A stretch of 64,000 nt of DNA from Pseudohoeflea suaedae (GTDB lineage: Bacteria; Pseudomonadota; Alphaproteobacteria; Rhizobiales; Rhizobiaceae), in contig NZ_SMSI01000001.1 of NCBI RefSeq assembly GCF_004354915.1, positions 434,001 through 498,000 of the forward strand, given 5' to 3'. Within the stretch, counting starts at the first letter, position 1. Each line of letters opens with the position of its first letter. The notes beneath the pieces are model-generated. The model ran no database searches, was not told where the DNA came from, and saw nothing but the letters and a program-made list of their open reading frames with translations. The position numbers and the translations under genes were made by a program. Shown here piece by piece: positions 9,852-18,551 of the stretch.

Positions 9852-11558
9852 ATGTCACAAGCTGTTTCCCAGAAGGAGGATTTTGCCTCCCTCTTCGCAG
9901 AATCCATCGCTGATCAGGATCTGGCGGAAGGTTATGTTGCCAAGGGCACCATCACCGCCATTGAAAAGGACATGGCGATTGTCGACGTCGGCCTGAAGGT
10001 CGAAGGTCGCGTCCCGCTGAAGGAATTCGGTGCCAAGTCGAAGGACGGCACGCTGAAGGTCGGCGACGAAGTCGAAGTTTACGTCGAGCGCATCGAAAAC
10101 GCTCTCGGCGAAGCCGTGCTGTCGCGCGAAAAGGCACGCCGCGAGGAAAGCTGGGTCCGTCTCGAAGAGAAGTTCAACGCTTCGGAACGCGTCGAAGGCG
10201 TCATCTTCAACCAGGTCAAGGGCGGCTTCACCGTCGATCTGGACGGCGCCGTTGCCTTCCTTCCGCGTTCGCAGGTCGACATCCGTCCGATCCGCGACGT
10301 TTCCCCGCTGATGAACATCCCGCAGCCCTTCGAAATCCTCAAGATGGACAAGCGTCGCGGCAACATCGTGGTTTCGCGCCGCACCGTTCTCGAAGAGAGC
10401 CGTGCCGAGCAGCGTTCGGAAATCGTGCAGAACCTCGAAGAAGGTCAGGTTGTTGAAGGCGTCGTCAAGAACATCACCGATTACGGTGCGTTCGTCGACC
10501 TCGGCGGCATCGACGGCCTCCTCCACGTCACCGACATGGCCTGGCGCCGCGTCAACCACCCGTCGGAGATCCTGCAGATCGGTCAGACCGTCAAGGTCCA
10601 GATCATCCGCATCAACCAGGAAACCCACCGTATCTCGCTCGGCATGAAGCAGCTCGAGAGCGATCCGTGGGATGGCATCGGCGTCAAGTATCCGTCCGGC
10701 AAGCGCATCACCGGTACCGTGACCAACATCACGGATTACGGCGCGTTCGTCGAACTGGAGCCGGGCATCGAAGGCCTCATCCACGTCTCCGAAATGTCCT
10801 GGACCAAGAAGAACGTCCATCCGGGCAAGATCCTGTCGACCTCTCAGGAAGTCGATGTGGTCGTTCTCGAAGTCGACCCGAACAAGCGTCGTATTTCGCT
10901 CGGTCTCAAGCAGACCCTCGAAAACCCGTGGGAACTCTTCGCCCAGAGCCACCCGACCGGCACCGAAGTCGAAGGCGAAGTCAAGAACAAGACCGAGTTC
11001 GGTCTGTTCATCGGCCTCGAAGGCGACGTCGACGGCATGGTCCACCTCTCCGACCTCGACTGGAACCGTCCGGGCGAACAGGTCATCGAGGAATACAACA
11101 AGGGTGACATGGTCAAGGCCGTGGTTCTCGACGTCGACGTCGAGAAGGAACGCATCTCGCTCGGCATCAAGCAGCTCGGCAAGGATTCGGTCGGCGAAGC
11201 CGCTGCGTCCGGCGATCTGCGCAAGGGCGCCATCGTTTCGGCAACCGTGTCCGCGATCACCGATGGCGGCATCGAAGTCACGCTCGTCGACCACGAAGAC
11301 GTTGCTGCCTTCATCCGCCGTTCGGACCTGTCGCGTGACCGCGACGAGCAGCGCCCCGAGCGTTTCTCGGTCGGCCAGACGGTCGATGCCCGCGTCACCA
11401 ACTTCTCCAAGCGTGACCGCAAGGTGACCCTCTCGATCAAGGCGCTGGAAATCGCCGAAGAGAAGGAAGCCGTCGCACAGTTCGGTTCGTCGGACTCCGG
11501 CGCATCGCTCGGCGACATTCTCGGTGCCGCGCTGAAGAAGCAGAACGGCGACGACTAA
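9852..11558 (+). CDS. rpsA: 30S ribosomal protein S1
   Basis: S1 binds mRNA on the 30S platform and helps start translation on structured messages (568 aa). The ATG at 9852 is preceded by AGGAG at 9842-9846; the frame is open upstream to 9693, but that stretch is the leader. Six S1/OB repeats are visible, with the repeated signatures GVVKNITDYGAFVDLGGIDG, GTVTNITDYGAFVELEPGIE and GEVKNKTEFGLFIGLEGDVD. Codon use is strongly biased, with many GTC, CTC and AAG codons, as expected for high expression. A strong terminator follows. Confidence 0.98.
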   Translation: MSQAVSQKEDFASLFAESIADQDLAEGYVAKGTITAIEKDMAIVDVGLKVEGRVPLKEFGAKSKDGTLKVGDEVEVYVERIENALGEAVLSREKARREESWVRLEEKFNASERVEGVIFNQVKGGFTVDLDGAVAFLPRSQVDIRPIRDVSPLMNIPQPFEILKMDKRRGNIVVSRRTVLEESRAEQRSEIVQNLEEGQVVEGVVKNITDYGAFVDLGGIDGLLHVTDMAWRRVNHPSEILQIGQTVKVQIIRINQETHRISLGMKQLESDPWDGIGVKYPSGKRITGTVTNITDYGAFVELEPGIEGLIHVSEMSWTKKNVHPGKILSTSQEVDVVVLEVDPNKRRISLGLKQTLENPWELFAQSHPTGTEVEGEVKNKTEFGLFIGLEGDVDGMVHLSDLDWNRPGEQVIEEYNKGDMVKAVVLDVDVEKERISLGIKQLGKDSVGEAAASGDLRKGAIVSATVSAITDGGIEVTLVDHEDVAAFIRRSDLSRDRDEQRPERFSVGQTVDARVTNFSKRDRKVTLSIKALEIAEEKEAVAQFGSSDSGASLGDILGAALKKQNGDD

Positions 11559-11591
11559 GCCGCTCCGCTCTTTTAGAGCCTGAAATGAAGA

Positions 11592-11620
11592 ACCCGCCGG
11601 AGCGATCCGGCGGGTTTTTT
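11592..11620 (+). terminator. Intrinsic terminator of rpsA
   Basis: AACCCGCCGG pairs with CCGGCGGG around an AGCGAT loop and runs straight into TTTTTT. It is a classical strong rho-independent terminator 34 bases after the rpsA stop. Confidence 0.9.
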
Positions 11621-11732
11621 GCTTGCCGGCAGCCGCCCGACGATTCAGTTGCCAATGCTGGGAGAGGTCATCGGTTTCTCCTTACGGGTTTTCCCGGAGA
11701 ATGACGCCTGCCGGCATTTGTTTCGTCCGTCC

Positions 11733-11894
11733 TTACCGGTCGAGCCCGATATCGCGGCGTAGATGCGCCGAGAAATCCCGCAAGTCCGCCGCTGTCCGGC
11801 GAAGCCTTCCATTTCTTCGTCTCCGGCCTGTCCATGCTGCCAAAGCATGAAGAAGGCGGGCAGGAAGGGTTTGCCGCTGATCAGGGAACGACAT
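11733..11894 (-). CDS. DUF1127 (YjiS-like) small protein
   Basis: A 53-aa basic protein, starting at ATG 11894 with a GGAG site about 9 bases upstream and ending at TAA 11733-11735. The C-terminus LRDFSAHLRRDIGLDR is the DUF1127 signature (usually L.dLsd..LrDIGLsR). The N-terminal half is Arg-rich and helical (GRRRRNGRLRR). Short DUF1127 proteins in Rhizobiales have been linked to RNA turnover and to phosphate and carbon balance; that is family knowledge, not seen here. It is divergent from the LysR gene (starts 101 bases apart), so the regulator may control it. Confidence 0.75.
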   Translation of the reverse strand: MSFPDQRQTLPARLLHALAAWTGRRRRNGRLRRTAADLRDFSAHLRRDIGLDR

Positions 11895-11995
11895 GACATG
11901 CACTCCGCGTGTTTGTTCATGGAGCGGGAAGATGACGGCGAAGGCAGTTGTGTGCCACCCGATTCTCGCCCAGTATGCATAAGGAGAAATTATGC

Positions 11996-12886
11996 ATGCC
12001 GAATTCGAGTCTGCCCCCGCTTTCCGCCGTTCGCGCCTTTGAGGCGGCCGCGCGCCATCTCAGTTTCACCCGCGCCGGGGAGGAGCTGGGCATGACACAG
12101 GCTGCGGTGAGCTATCAGATCCGGCTTCTTGAAGAACGCGTCGGCGAGCCGCTGTTCGTCCGCCGCCCCAGGCAGGTGGCGCTGACCGAAGCCGGTACAC
12201 GCCTCGCTCCCCATATCTGGGATGCCTTCGACCGCATGCGCTTGGCATTTGATGACCTGGCGCGCGATTCGGGCGGCACGCTCAATATCAACGCGGTGCC
12301 GACTTTCGCCATCAACTGGCTCGGCTCTCGGATCGGCCGTTTTCAGATCGAGAACCCGGATCTTGCGATCCGGATGGAAACGGCGACGTCCCTCATCGAT
12401 TTCGCCGATAATGCGGCGGACGTCGCGCTGCGTTCCGGCAAAGGCGACTGGCCGGGACTGCGCGGACACAAATTGCTTGAAGCCGTCTATACCCCGATGC
12501 TGAGCCCGAAACTGGCGGCGTCGATCGGCGGGGTGAAGGAGCCGGCGGACCTGATGAAACTGCCTATCCTCGATCCCGGCGATCACTGGTGGTCCGAGTG
12601 GTCGGCGGCGGCAGGGCTGGGGACCGAATGGCTCGAGGGGATGCCGTCGAACCGCATGGGGGTCCAGGTAATGGAGGCGGTGATGGCAACCGCCAGTACA
12701 GGCGTGGCGATCCTCACGCCCGCCTTTTACGAGCGGGAACTGGCGACGGGGGCGCTGATCCAGCCCTTCGACATCTACGGCTATTCGGGCGAGGCCTATT
12801 GGCTCGTCTATCCCGAGGCGCGCCGCAACGTGCCCAAGATCAGGCGCTTTCGCGACTGGATTCTCAAGGAAGCGGGGATGGCGTGA
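11996..12886 (+). CDS. LysR-family transcriptional regulator (GcvA-like)
   Basis: A 296-aa regulator with the N-terminal winged helix (PPLSAVRAFEAAARHLSFTRAGEELGMTQAAVSYQIRLLEE) and a C-terminal periplasmic-binding-type effector domain beginning near residue 90 (LNINAVPTFAINWL). ATG 11996 was chosen because AAGGAG lies 9 bases before it. The sequence is of the GcvA subgroup. It diverges from the DUF1127 gene, the classical arrangement for a LysR regulator and its target. The effector is unknown. It converges on RNase D with only 18 bases between the stops. Confidence 0.92.
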   Translation: MPNSSLPPLSAVRAFEAAARHLSFTRAGEELGMTQAAVSYQIRLLEERVGEPLFVRRPRQVALTEAGTRLAPHIWDAFDRMRLAFDDLARDSGGTLNINAVPTFAINWLGSRIGRFQIENPDLAIRMETATSLIDFADNAADVALRSGKGDWPGLRGHKLLEAVYTPMLSPKLAASIGGVKEPADLMKLPILDPGDHWWSEWSAAAGLGTEWLEGMPSNRMGVQVMEAVMATASTGVAILTPAFYERELATGALIQPFDIYGYSGEAYWLVYPEARRNVPKIRRFRDWILKEAGMA

Positions 12887-12904
12887 GCCCCTCGCCGGGC
12901 ATCA

Positions 12905-13528
12905 TCAGGAATGGGCGAAGATGTCGGTTTCTTCCCAGCCCATGAGGTCGAGTTTCGCGCGCGTGGGCAGGAACTCGAAACAGGCGTCCGCGATCGCCAG
13001 CCGGTCTTCCCGGTTGAGGCGTTCGGTGAGCTTCCCGGTCAGCGCGTGGAGGTGAAGGACGTCTGAGGCAGCATATTCGAGCTGCGCTTTCGACAGTGTC
13101 TCGGCGGCCCAGTCCGAGGACTGCTGCTGCTTGGAGAGATCGACGTCCAGCAGCTCGCGGGTCACGTCCTTCAGGCCGTGACGATCGGTATAGGTGCGCG
13201 TCAGCTTCGAGGCGATCTTGGTGCAGAACACCGGCGCGCAGGTCACGCCGAACGTGTGGAAGAGGACCGCGATGTCGAAGCGGCCGAAATGGAAGAGCTT
13301 GCGCTTCGTTCCGTCCGTCAGGAGTGCGGTGAGGTTGGGCGCCTCGGTCTGACCCTTGGCGATCTGGATCACGTCGGCCGAGCCGTCGCCCGGCGACATC
13401 TGCACCACGCAGAGGCGGTCGCGTCGCGGGATGAGGCCCAGCGTTTCCGTATCGATCGCGATGTCGCCGGTATAGCGCCTTGCGTCGTCCGCGCTGATGT
13501 CACCCTTGTGCAGCCTGATCTCGCCCAT
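12905..13528 (-). CDS. rnd: Ribonuclease D, exonuclease domain only
   Basis: A 3'-5' exoribonuclease of the DEDDy family, involved in tRNA and small-RNA 3' processing. The 207-aa protein has Exo I (AIDTETLG, with D26 and E28), Exo II (KLFHFGRFDIAVL) and Exo III (LEYAASDVLHLHAL, with the Tyr and Asp). It lacks the HRDC domains of E. coli RNase D, as is common for short alphaproteobacterial versions. ATG 13528 was chosen over 13564 because it follows an AAAGGA site and gives the family N-terminus. Confidence 0.92.
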   Translation of the reverse strand: MGEIRLHKGDISADDARRYTGDIAIDTETLGLIPRRDRLCVVQMSPGDGSADVIQIAKGQTEAPNLTALLTDGTKRKLFHFGRFDIAVLFHTFGVTCAPVFCTKIASKLTRTYTDRHGLKDVTRELLDVDLSKQQQSSDWAAETLSKAQLEYAASDVLHLHALTGKLTERLNREDRLAIADACFEFLPTRAKLDLMGWEETDIFAHS

Positions 13529-13607
13529 GGTCGGTCCTTTCATTCTGCCAGCGCTATAGCTCAATTCGCCGGCTTCGCAAATGCTTGCAGGGCAGGTTGC
13601 CTGCCCC

Positions 13608-13639
13608 TTAAACGAAACGGCCGGGCTGAAACCCGGCCG
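13608..13639 (-). terminator. Intrinsic terminator after the BMP-family gene
   Basis: On the minus strand CGGCCGGG pairs with CCCGGCCG around a TTTCAG loop, followed by TTTCGTTT. It lies about 25 bases after the stop of the binding-protein gene and separates it from RNase D. Confidence 0.75.
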
Positions 13640-13664
13640 CTCGATCCGTCGGTCTTGGACCGCC

Positions 13665-14657
13665 TCAGTAGGGGCAGGCCTCGTCCGACATGTAGTCGTG
13701 GACTTCGACCTTGCCGTCGATGATGTCGGCCTTGGCGGCTTCCACCGCGGCCTTCATGTCTTCGGTCACCAGGTCCTTGTTGTTGTCGTCCATGGCGTAG
13801 TCGACGCCGCCTTCCTTGAGGCCCAGCACGTTGATGCCGGTCTCGAACTTGCCGTCCTTGGCAGCCATGAAGGCATCGTAGACGGCGACGTCCACGCGCT
13901 TGAGCATCGAGGTCAGCACGTGACCCGGCTGGATGCCGTTCTGGTTGGAATCCACGCCGATGGCGAGCTTGTCGGCATCGGCTGCAGCCTGCAGCACGCC
14001 GAGGCCGGTGCCGCCGGCAGCCGCATAGATGACGTCCGAACCCTGGTCCATCTGGGACTTGGCGATTTCGCCGCCCTTCACCGGATCGTTCCAGGCGTCA
14101 GGCGTGGTGCCGGTCATGGCTTCGAGAACCTTGGCCTCGCCATTGGTCGCCATCACGCCACCCTTGTAGCCGCAGGAGAACTTGCGGATGAGCGGAATGT
14201 CCATGCCGCCCACGAAGCTCACCGTGCCTGTCTTGGATGCCTTGGCGGCCATCACGCCGACGAGGTAGGAGCCTTCCTGTTCCTTGAAGACCACCGAGCG
14301 CACGTTCGGCTTGTCGACGACCATGTCGATGATGGCGAAGGACAGGTCGGGATATTCGTCCGCGATCTTCTCGAGCGCCGCCGACCAGGAGAAGCCTGCC
14401 ATGACGATCGGGTTGTTGCCGTCCTTGGCGAAGCGGCGAAGCGCCTGTTCGCGCTGGGAATCATTGGCGATTTCGAAATCGCGGTAGTCGATGCCGGTTT
14501 CCGACTTGAACTTCTCGGCGCCGTTATAGGCCGCTTCGTTGAAGGATTTGTCGAACTTGCCGCCGAGATCGTAGATGATGGCCGGCTTGATGTCTTCGGC
14601 ATAGGCGGCAGCCGTCATGACGGCCGTTGCCACGAGACTCAAAAGCGTGCGTTTCAT
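13665..14657 (-). CDS. BMP-family ABC transporter substrate-binding protein
   Basis: A 330-aa secreted binding protein of the BMP/PnrA (Med) family, which bind purine nucleosides or related ligands for ABC import. A clear type I signal peptide (MKRTLLSLVATAVMTAAAYAE) precedes two lobes with the family segments FDKSFNEAAYNGAEKF, VAGFSW-like IVMAGFSWSAAL, and GVDSNQNGIQPGHVLTSML. There is no lipobox, so the protein is probably free in the periplasm. No ATPase or permease gene lies beside it, so its transporter must be encoded elsewhere. A terminator follows it, so it looks monocistronic. Confidence 0.9.
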   Translation of the reverse strand: MKRTLLSLVATAVMTAAAYAEDIKPAIIYDLGGKFDKSFNEAAYNGAEKFKSETGIDYRDFEIANDSQREQALRRFAKDGNNPIVMAGFSWSAALEKIADEYPDLSFAIIDMVVDKPNVRSVVFKEQEGSYLVGVMAAKASKTGTVSFVGGMDIPLIRKFSCGYKGGVMATNGEAKVLEAMTGTTPDAWNDPVKGGEIAKSQMDQGSDVIYAAAGGTGLGVLQAAADADKLAIGVDSNQNGIQPGHVLTSMLKRVDVAVYDAFMAAKDGKFETGINVLGLKEGGVDYAMDDNNKDLVTEDMKAAVEAAKADIIDGKVEVHDYMSDEACPY

Positions 14658-14938
14658 TGTGTGCAGCCCTGTCTGTTCACGTTGTTTTTCGCGTTAATGC
14701 GTTGTTCCCCACCGCGATGCCCGCTTGAATGCGGGCCCGTTCCAGCGGATCAGGCCAGCCCGAGAGGGCCGGTTGCGGGCATCCTTGCACGTCTGGCGCG
14801 CGAATCCCAAGAGCTTTTTTTGCTTACGCAAAATGCTCCCGGGGAACGTTCTCGGGCTTCATGCCGAAGTCTCTCGCACGGGCGCCGCACCCGCCGCTCT
14901 CCCGCTGCGCGGGGCCGCGAGGGCCCTGCCAAGCCTTC

Positions 14939-15604
14939 TCAGTCCCCGGCCCTGTCGGCACCGGGGCAGGAAACGCCGGTGCCGCGCAATCCGCAATATC
15001 CGCCGGGGTTCTTGGCCAGATACTGCTGGTGATAATCCTCGGCGAAATAGAACGGATCGGCCGGCTTGATCTCGGTCGTTACCCGTCCGCCGTGGCCGGC
15101 CTCCGTCAGGGCCTTCTGATAGGCGCTTGCCGCGGCTCTGGCCTCAGCGAGCTGTTCGTCGCTGGTGGTGTAGATGGCCGAGCGGTAGGTGGTGCCGATA
15201 TCGTTGCCCTGGCGCATGCCCTGCGTCGGGTCGTGTTCCTCGAAGAAGATCTTCAGCAGCTCACCATAACCCACCTTCGACGGGTCGTAGGTGACGCGCA
15301 CGATCTCGGCATGGCCCGTCAGCCCGGTCACCGTTTCCTGATAGGTGGGGTTCGGGGTCATTCCGCCCTGGTAGCCGACGGCTGTCGACCAGACGCCGGG
15401 GGTCTGCCAGAACAGCCGCTCGGCGCCCCAGAAGCAGCCCATGCCGAAATAGGCCACTTCAAGTCCGTCGGGCGCCTCGCCTGTAAGTGGCGTGCCGTTG
15501 ACGAAATGGGTCCCGGCGGTGGGGATGGCCTGCTCGCGGCCGGGCAGCGCCTGGCCGGGTTCGGGCATTTTGGTCTTCTTGTTGAACATGTCGATCAGAT
15601 ACAT
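14939..15604 (-). CDS. msrA: Peptide-methionine (S)-S-oxide reductase
   Basis: It reduces methionine-S-sulfoxide in oxidised proteins (221 aa from ATG 15604). The catalytic motif GCFWG holds C57, and the family core [20 protein letters not shown] and [26 protein letters not shown] is intact. The C-terminal [15 protein letters not shown] supplies resolving cysteines. The N-terminal ~45 residues ahead of the core are longer than in the shortest family members. About 280 bases separate it from the BMP gene; apart from a short GCCCGC/GCGGGC hairpin at 14719-14736, I see nothing there. Confidence 0.95.
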   Translation of the reverse strand: MYLIDMFNKKTKMPEPGQALPGREQAIPTAGTHFVNGTPLTGEAPDGLEVAYFGMGCFWGAERLFWQTPGVWSTAVGYQGGMTPNPTYQETVTGLTGHAEIVRVTYDPSKVGYGELLKIFFEEHDPTQGMRQGNDIGTTYRSAIYTTSDEQLAEARAAASAYQKALTEAGHGGRVTTEIKPADPFYFAEDYHQQYLAKNPGGYCGLRGTGVSCPGADRAGD

Positions 15605-15635
15605 GGCGGGTCTCCGTTTCCGATCGGGCGCTTGC

Positions 15636-15953
15636 TCAGGCGGCGAACCGTCCCGCAGGCTTCGGCCGCTTGTAACCAAGCAGGTAGAAGACGAGCGAGA
15701 GCGTGAGGAACACCGCCACCGCCGGCTGCAGGAGAACCCACTGGATCACTGGGTCCCACAGAAGCGGATGGATGGAGCGCTGGATGAACGATTGCGTGGC
15801 GTTCAGGCTGTCGGGACTGAACGCATCCAAGGCTTCGCCGAGGACCGTGAGGTTCAGCTTGTCGGCGGCGACCGTCTGGATCGCGTCGACGACGCCGGTG
15901 ATGACGGCCACCACCAGGAACAAAAGGCTGATGAAGCGAAGCAGGAAACGCAA
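15636..15953 (-). CDS. Small inner-membrane protein, function unknown
   Basis: A ~105-aa protein with two hydrophobic segments, one near the N-terminus ([22 protein letters not shown]) and one near the C-terminus ([17 protein letters not shown]), separated by ~45 polar residues with a [12 protein letters not shown] stretch. I do not recognise a characterised family, though similar two-helix proteins occur in Rhizobiales. The start is uncertain: TTG 15953 has a strong GGGGAGG site and gives the compact N-terminus, while ATG 16007 would add 18 residues. It lies just upstream of msrA on the same strand (31 bases), so the two may be co-transcribed. Confidence 0.65.
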   Translation of the reverse strand: MRFLLRFISLLFLVVAVITGVVDAIQTVAADKLNLTVLGEALDAFSPDSLNATQSFIQRSIHPLLWDPVIQWVLLQPAVAVFLTLSLVFYLLGYKRPKPAGRFAA

Positions 15954-16163
15954 CCGGACCTCCCCGACCTTGGGTTTCGATTGCCAAACACATAGGGCTG
16001 CGTGCATGAAAGCGCAACGGCGCGAGGGATCACGAGGTGCCGGCGTCTTTCACGAAAGCGTCACTGCCGGGTCTGCGCGCCATAATCGGCGGCCCCGAAA
16101 GGCCCTGAAGCGGCGCGACCGGGCGGCCTTTGAAATTCCCCTCGACATCTTGTCAGTTAGCGG

Positions 16164-16191
16164 TTGCCATTGCAGGCGTTCTGACTATATT
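16164..16191 (+). promoter_or_regulatory. Possible promoter for tRNA-Ser
   Basis: TTGCCA (16164-16169) and TATATT (16186-16191) are 16 bases apart, within a 338-base stretch (15954-16291) that otherwise holds no gene. The tRNA begins about 95 bases further on, so the primary transcript would have a leader removed by RNase P. Confidence 0.35.
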
Positions 16192-16291
16192 GCCGCGCGA
16201 TCCGGCAGATACCGCCGGTGGCCGCGACTCGCGTTTGAAACGCAACTGGCTCGAACCTCACCGTTCGAATGCCGGTGTCGACCGGCAAAGC

Positions 16292-16381
16292 GGAGAGGTG
16301 GCCGAGTGGTCGAAGGCGCACGCCTGGAAAGTGTGTAGGCGGGAAACCGTCTCGAGGGTTCGAATCCCTCTCTCTCCGCCA
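16292..16381 (+). tRNA. tRNA-Ser(GGA)
   Basis: A 90-base class II tRNA with a long variable arm. GGAGAGG pairs with CTCTCC at the acceptor stem, the D arm is GGCCGAGTGGTCGAAGGC, and the T arm GAGGGTTCGAATCCCTC and encoded CCA are normal. The anticodon loop CTGGAAA gives anticodon GGA, serine. Confidence 0.97.
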
Positions 16382-16399
16382 GCCCCTCAGGGCATCTGT

Positions 16400-18070
16400 T
16401 TATTTTCCGGCCTTCAGCGCGGTCTCGCGCATCTGCGACAGGGTCTGGCGCGGGGTGAGTGCTTCAGCTGAAATGGCGAGATCGAGAACCGCGCCGCTTT
16501 TCGAGGCGAGGGCGCGTTCGAAGGCGGGTGCGAAATCGTCCGTCGTCTCGACACGCTCGGCATGGAAGCCGTAGGCTTTCGCCAGCGCCGGGAAATCCGG
16601 GCTGATCATGTCGGTGCCGGACACGCGGGCCGGATAGGTCCGCTCCTGATGGGCGCGAATGGTGCCGTAGGTTCCGTTGTTGAGAATGAGCACGATCGGC
16701 TGCGCGCCGGCCTGAAGCGCGGTCGCAAGCTCGGTGCAGTTCATCTGGAAATCGCCGTCGCCGGCAAAGCACAGGACCGTCCTGGCGGGGTCGACGACCT
16801 TGGCGGCGATGGCCGCGGGAAGGCCGTAGCCCATCGCGCCCGATTGCGGGGCGAGAAGCCGCGCCTTCGGGCCGTATTTGAGGAACTTTCCGGACCAGAT
16901 CGCGAAATTGCCCGCTCCGTTGGTCACGATCACGTCTTCTGGCAGCCTGTCGCGCAGCCAGGCGCAGACCTTGCCCATGTCGACGGGGGAAGGAAGGTCG
17001 GGCAATTCGAACCCGGCCTCGTAGGCCGTCCGCCCCTGCCTGCGCCAGTCCGCCCGGTCGCCCTTCACCGGGGCGAGTGCGCCGAGCGCCGCCGCAAAGG
17101 CATTGGGGCCGGCCTGGATGGCCAGGGCGGGGCGATAGATCTTGCCGATCTCCAGATCCGAGCCGTGGACATGGATGAGCGTCTGCTTCGGAGACGGAAC
17201 GTCGAGCAGTGTGTAGCCGTCGGTCGAGTTCTCGCCGAAGCGGTTGTTGATGGCGAGGATGACGTCTGCCTCGCTGATGAGCGTCCTGACCGACGGAACC
17301 ATGCCCACGCCGGCTTCGCCGCAGAAGACCGGCGACGTGTTGTCGAACTGGTCCTGATAGCGGAAGACCGACACGACCGGAATGTCGGAGGCTTCCGCGA
17401 AACGTTGCAGGGGCGCCGTGCCGCCGCCTTTCCAGTTGCAGCCGCCATAGACGATGAGCGGGCGTTTTGCGCCCGCAAGAAGGCTGCGGGCCTTGTCGAG
17501 GGAGGCGGGCGAGGGGAGCGGCTCATCGATGGACAGCGGCCCCTGAAGCGGCTCGGCGTCGGTCAGCGAGGTGAGCATGTCTTCAGGCAGGGCGATGACG
17601 ACCGGTCCCGGCCGGCCGGAGATCGCGGTCAGCCAGGCGCGCGAGACGATCTCGGGAATCCGGCTCACCTGATCGATCTCCACCGCCCATTTGGCCAGCG
17701 TGCCGAAGACGGCCTTGTAGTCGACTTCCTGGAACGCTTCGCGGCCCTTCATGTCGGTGCCGACCTGGCCGACGAGAAGGAGCATGGGGGCCGAATCCTG
17801 CATCGCCGTATGCACGCCGATCGAGGCATTTGTCGCGCCCGGTCCGCGGGTCACCATGCAGATGCCGGGCTCGCCGGTGAGCTTGCCGTAGGCCGCAGCC
17901 ATGAAGCCCGCGCCGCCCTCGTTGCGGCAAAGCACGTAGTCGAACTGGCCCGTGGTATCGTAAAGGGCGTCGAGCACGGCCAGATAGCTTTCGCCCGGAA
18001 CGCCGAAGGCTTTCTTCGCGCCCAGCGCCGTCAGGCACGCCACAAGCAATTGTCCGCCGTTTCGTCTCAT
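16400..18070 (-). CDS. Thiamine pyrophosphate-dependent enzyme, acetolactate synthase-like
   Basis: A 556-aa enzyme of the acetohydroxyacid synthase/POX fold. The N-terminal PYR domain has the catalytic Glu in GVPGESYLAVLDAL (E27), a central domain follows, and the C-terminal PP domain carries the TPP/Mg motif GDGDFQMNC...NNGTYG. ATG 18070 was preferred over 18088 because it follows GAGGA at good spacing. No IlvN-type regulatory subunit or branched-chain gene is nearby, so it is probably not the biosynthetic enzyme. The substrate (2-oxoacid decarboxylase, oxalyl-CoA or sulfoacetaldehyde type) cannot be assigned. It converges on tRNA-Ser. Confidence 0.82.
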   Translation of the reverse strand: MRRNGGQLLVACLTALGAKKAFGVPGESYLAVLDALYDTTGQFDYVLCRNEGGAGFMAAAYGKLTGEPGICMVTRGPGATNASIGVHTAMQDSAPMLLLVGQVGTDMKGREAFQEVDYKAVFGTLAKWAVEIDQVSRIPEIVSRAWLTAISGRPGPVVIALPEDMLTSLTDAEPLQGPLSIDEPLPSPASLDKARSLLAGAKRPLIVYGGCNWKGGGTAPLQRFAEASDIPVVSVFRYQDQFDNTSPVFCGEAGVGMVPSVRTLISEADVILAINNRFGENSTDGYTLLDVPSPKQTLIHVHGSDLEIGKIYRPALAIQAGPNAFAAALGALAPVKGDRADWRRQGRTAYEAGFELPDLPSPVDMGKVCAWLRDRLPEDVIVTNGAGNFAIWSGKFLKYGPKARLLAPQSGAMGYGLPAAIAAKVVDPARTVLCFAGDGDFQMNCTELATALQAGAQPIVLILNNGTYGTIRAHQERTYPARVSGTDMISPDFPALAKAYGFHAERVETTDDFAPAFERALASKSGAVLDLAISAEALTPRQTLSQMRETALKAGK

Positions 18071-18551
18071 GGGATCGGTCCTCGTCATCTGCGGTTGCCT
18101 TGCGCTCCGGGAGCGGGGAGCACCGGCACCATAACGACGAGCGAGGCGCGGGTCAGTCGATTTCTGCCGGCGAGGCCCGTCAGGAAGGCGGTGTCTGAGC
18201 GGCCGGTCCCGGAATGAAGAACACCTTGCGCACGCAGGCCAGGTTTTCCCAAGTTCCCCCTGAAGCTTGCCTGCGACTGATTCGGTTCAGGCATGGCCCG
18301 AAAACGGCAGGCGGTCGTCCGCTCAATGGACTGGAAACCCACCATATTTAGCCTATCCCGGCGCGAGTTGGCCTGGTGAAGAACTATTCCGCCCGGCGCA
18401 GCGACCGTTTAATGTGTGGCGACTGACTCGCATCGGAGTTTCGGTCATGCGTAGCTTCGACAATGCAGTTTGCCGGTCATGCGGGTGCTGGCCAGTTTCG
18501 GAGAAGTCGTATGTCTGCGGAGATGGTTTTCTGGCGGACCGGCATGGATAG
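18071..18551. other. Intergenic region between divergent TPP-enzyme and histidine-kinase genes
   Basis: This stretch of ~480 bases separates two divergent genes and must hold both promoters. I could not identify a convincing coding sequence: the short open frames on either strand lack a plausible ribosome binding site or family resemblance. A relatively AT-rich patch (18347-18362, CATATTTAGCC) and GTTTAATGTGTGG near 18409 are the best candidate promoter regions, but no clear -35/-10 pair stands out. Confidence 0.5.

Noticed and set aside
18447-18551. A 34-codon Cys-containing frame just before the histidine kinase
   Set aside because: No ribosome binding site or recognisable family; its stop abuts the kinase start by chance.
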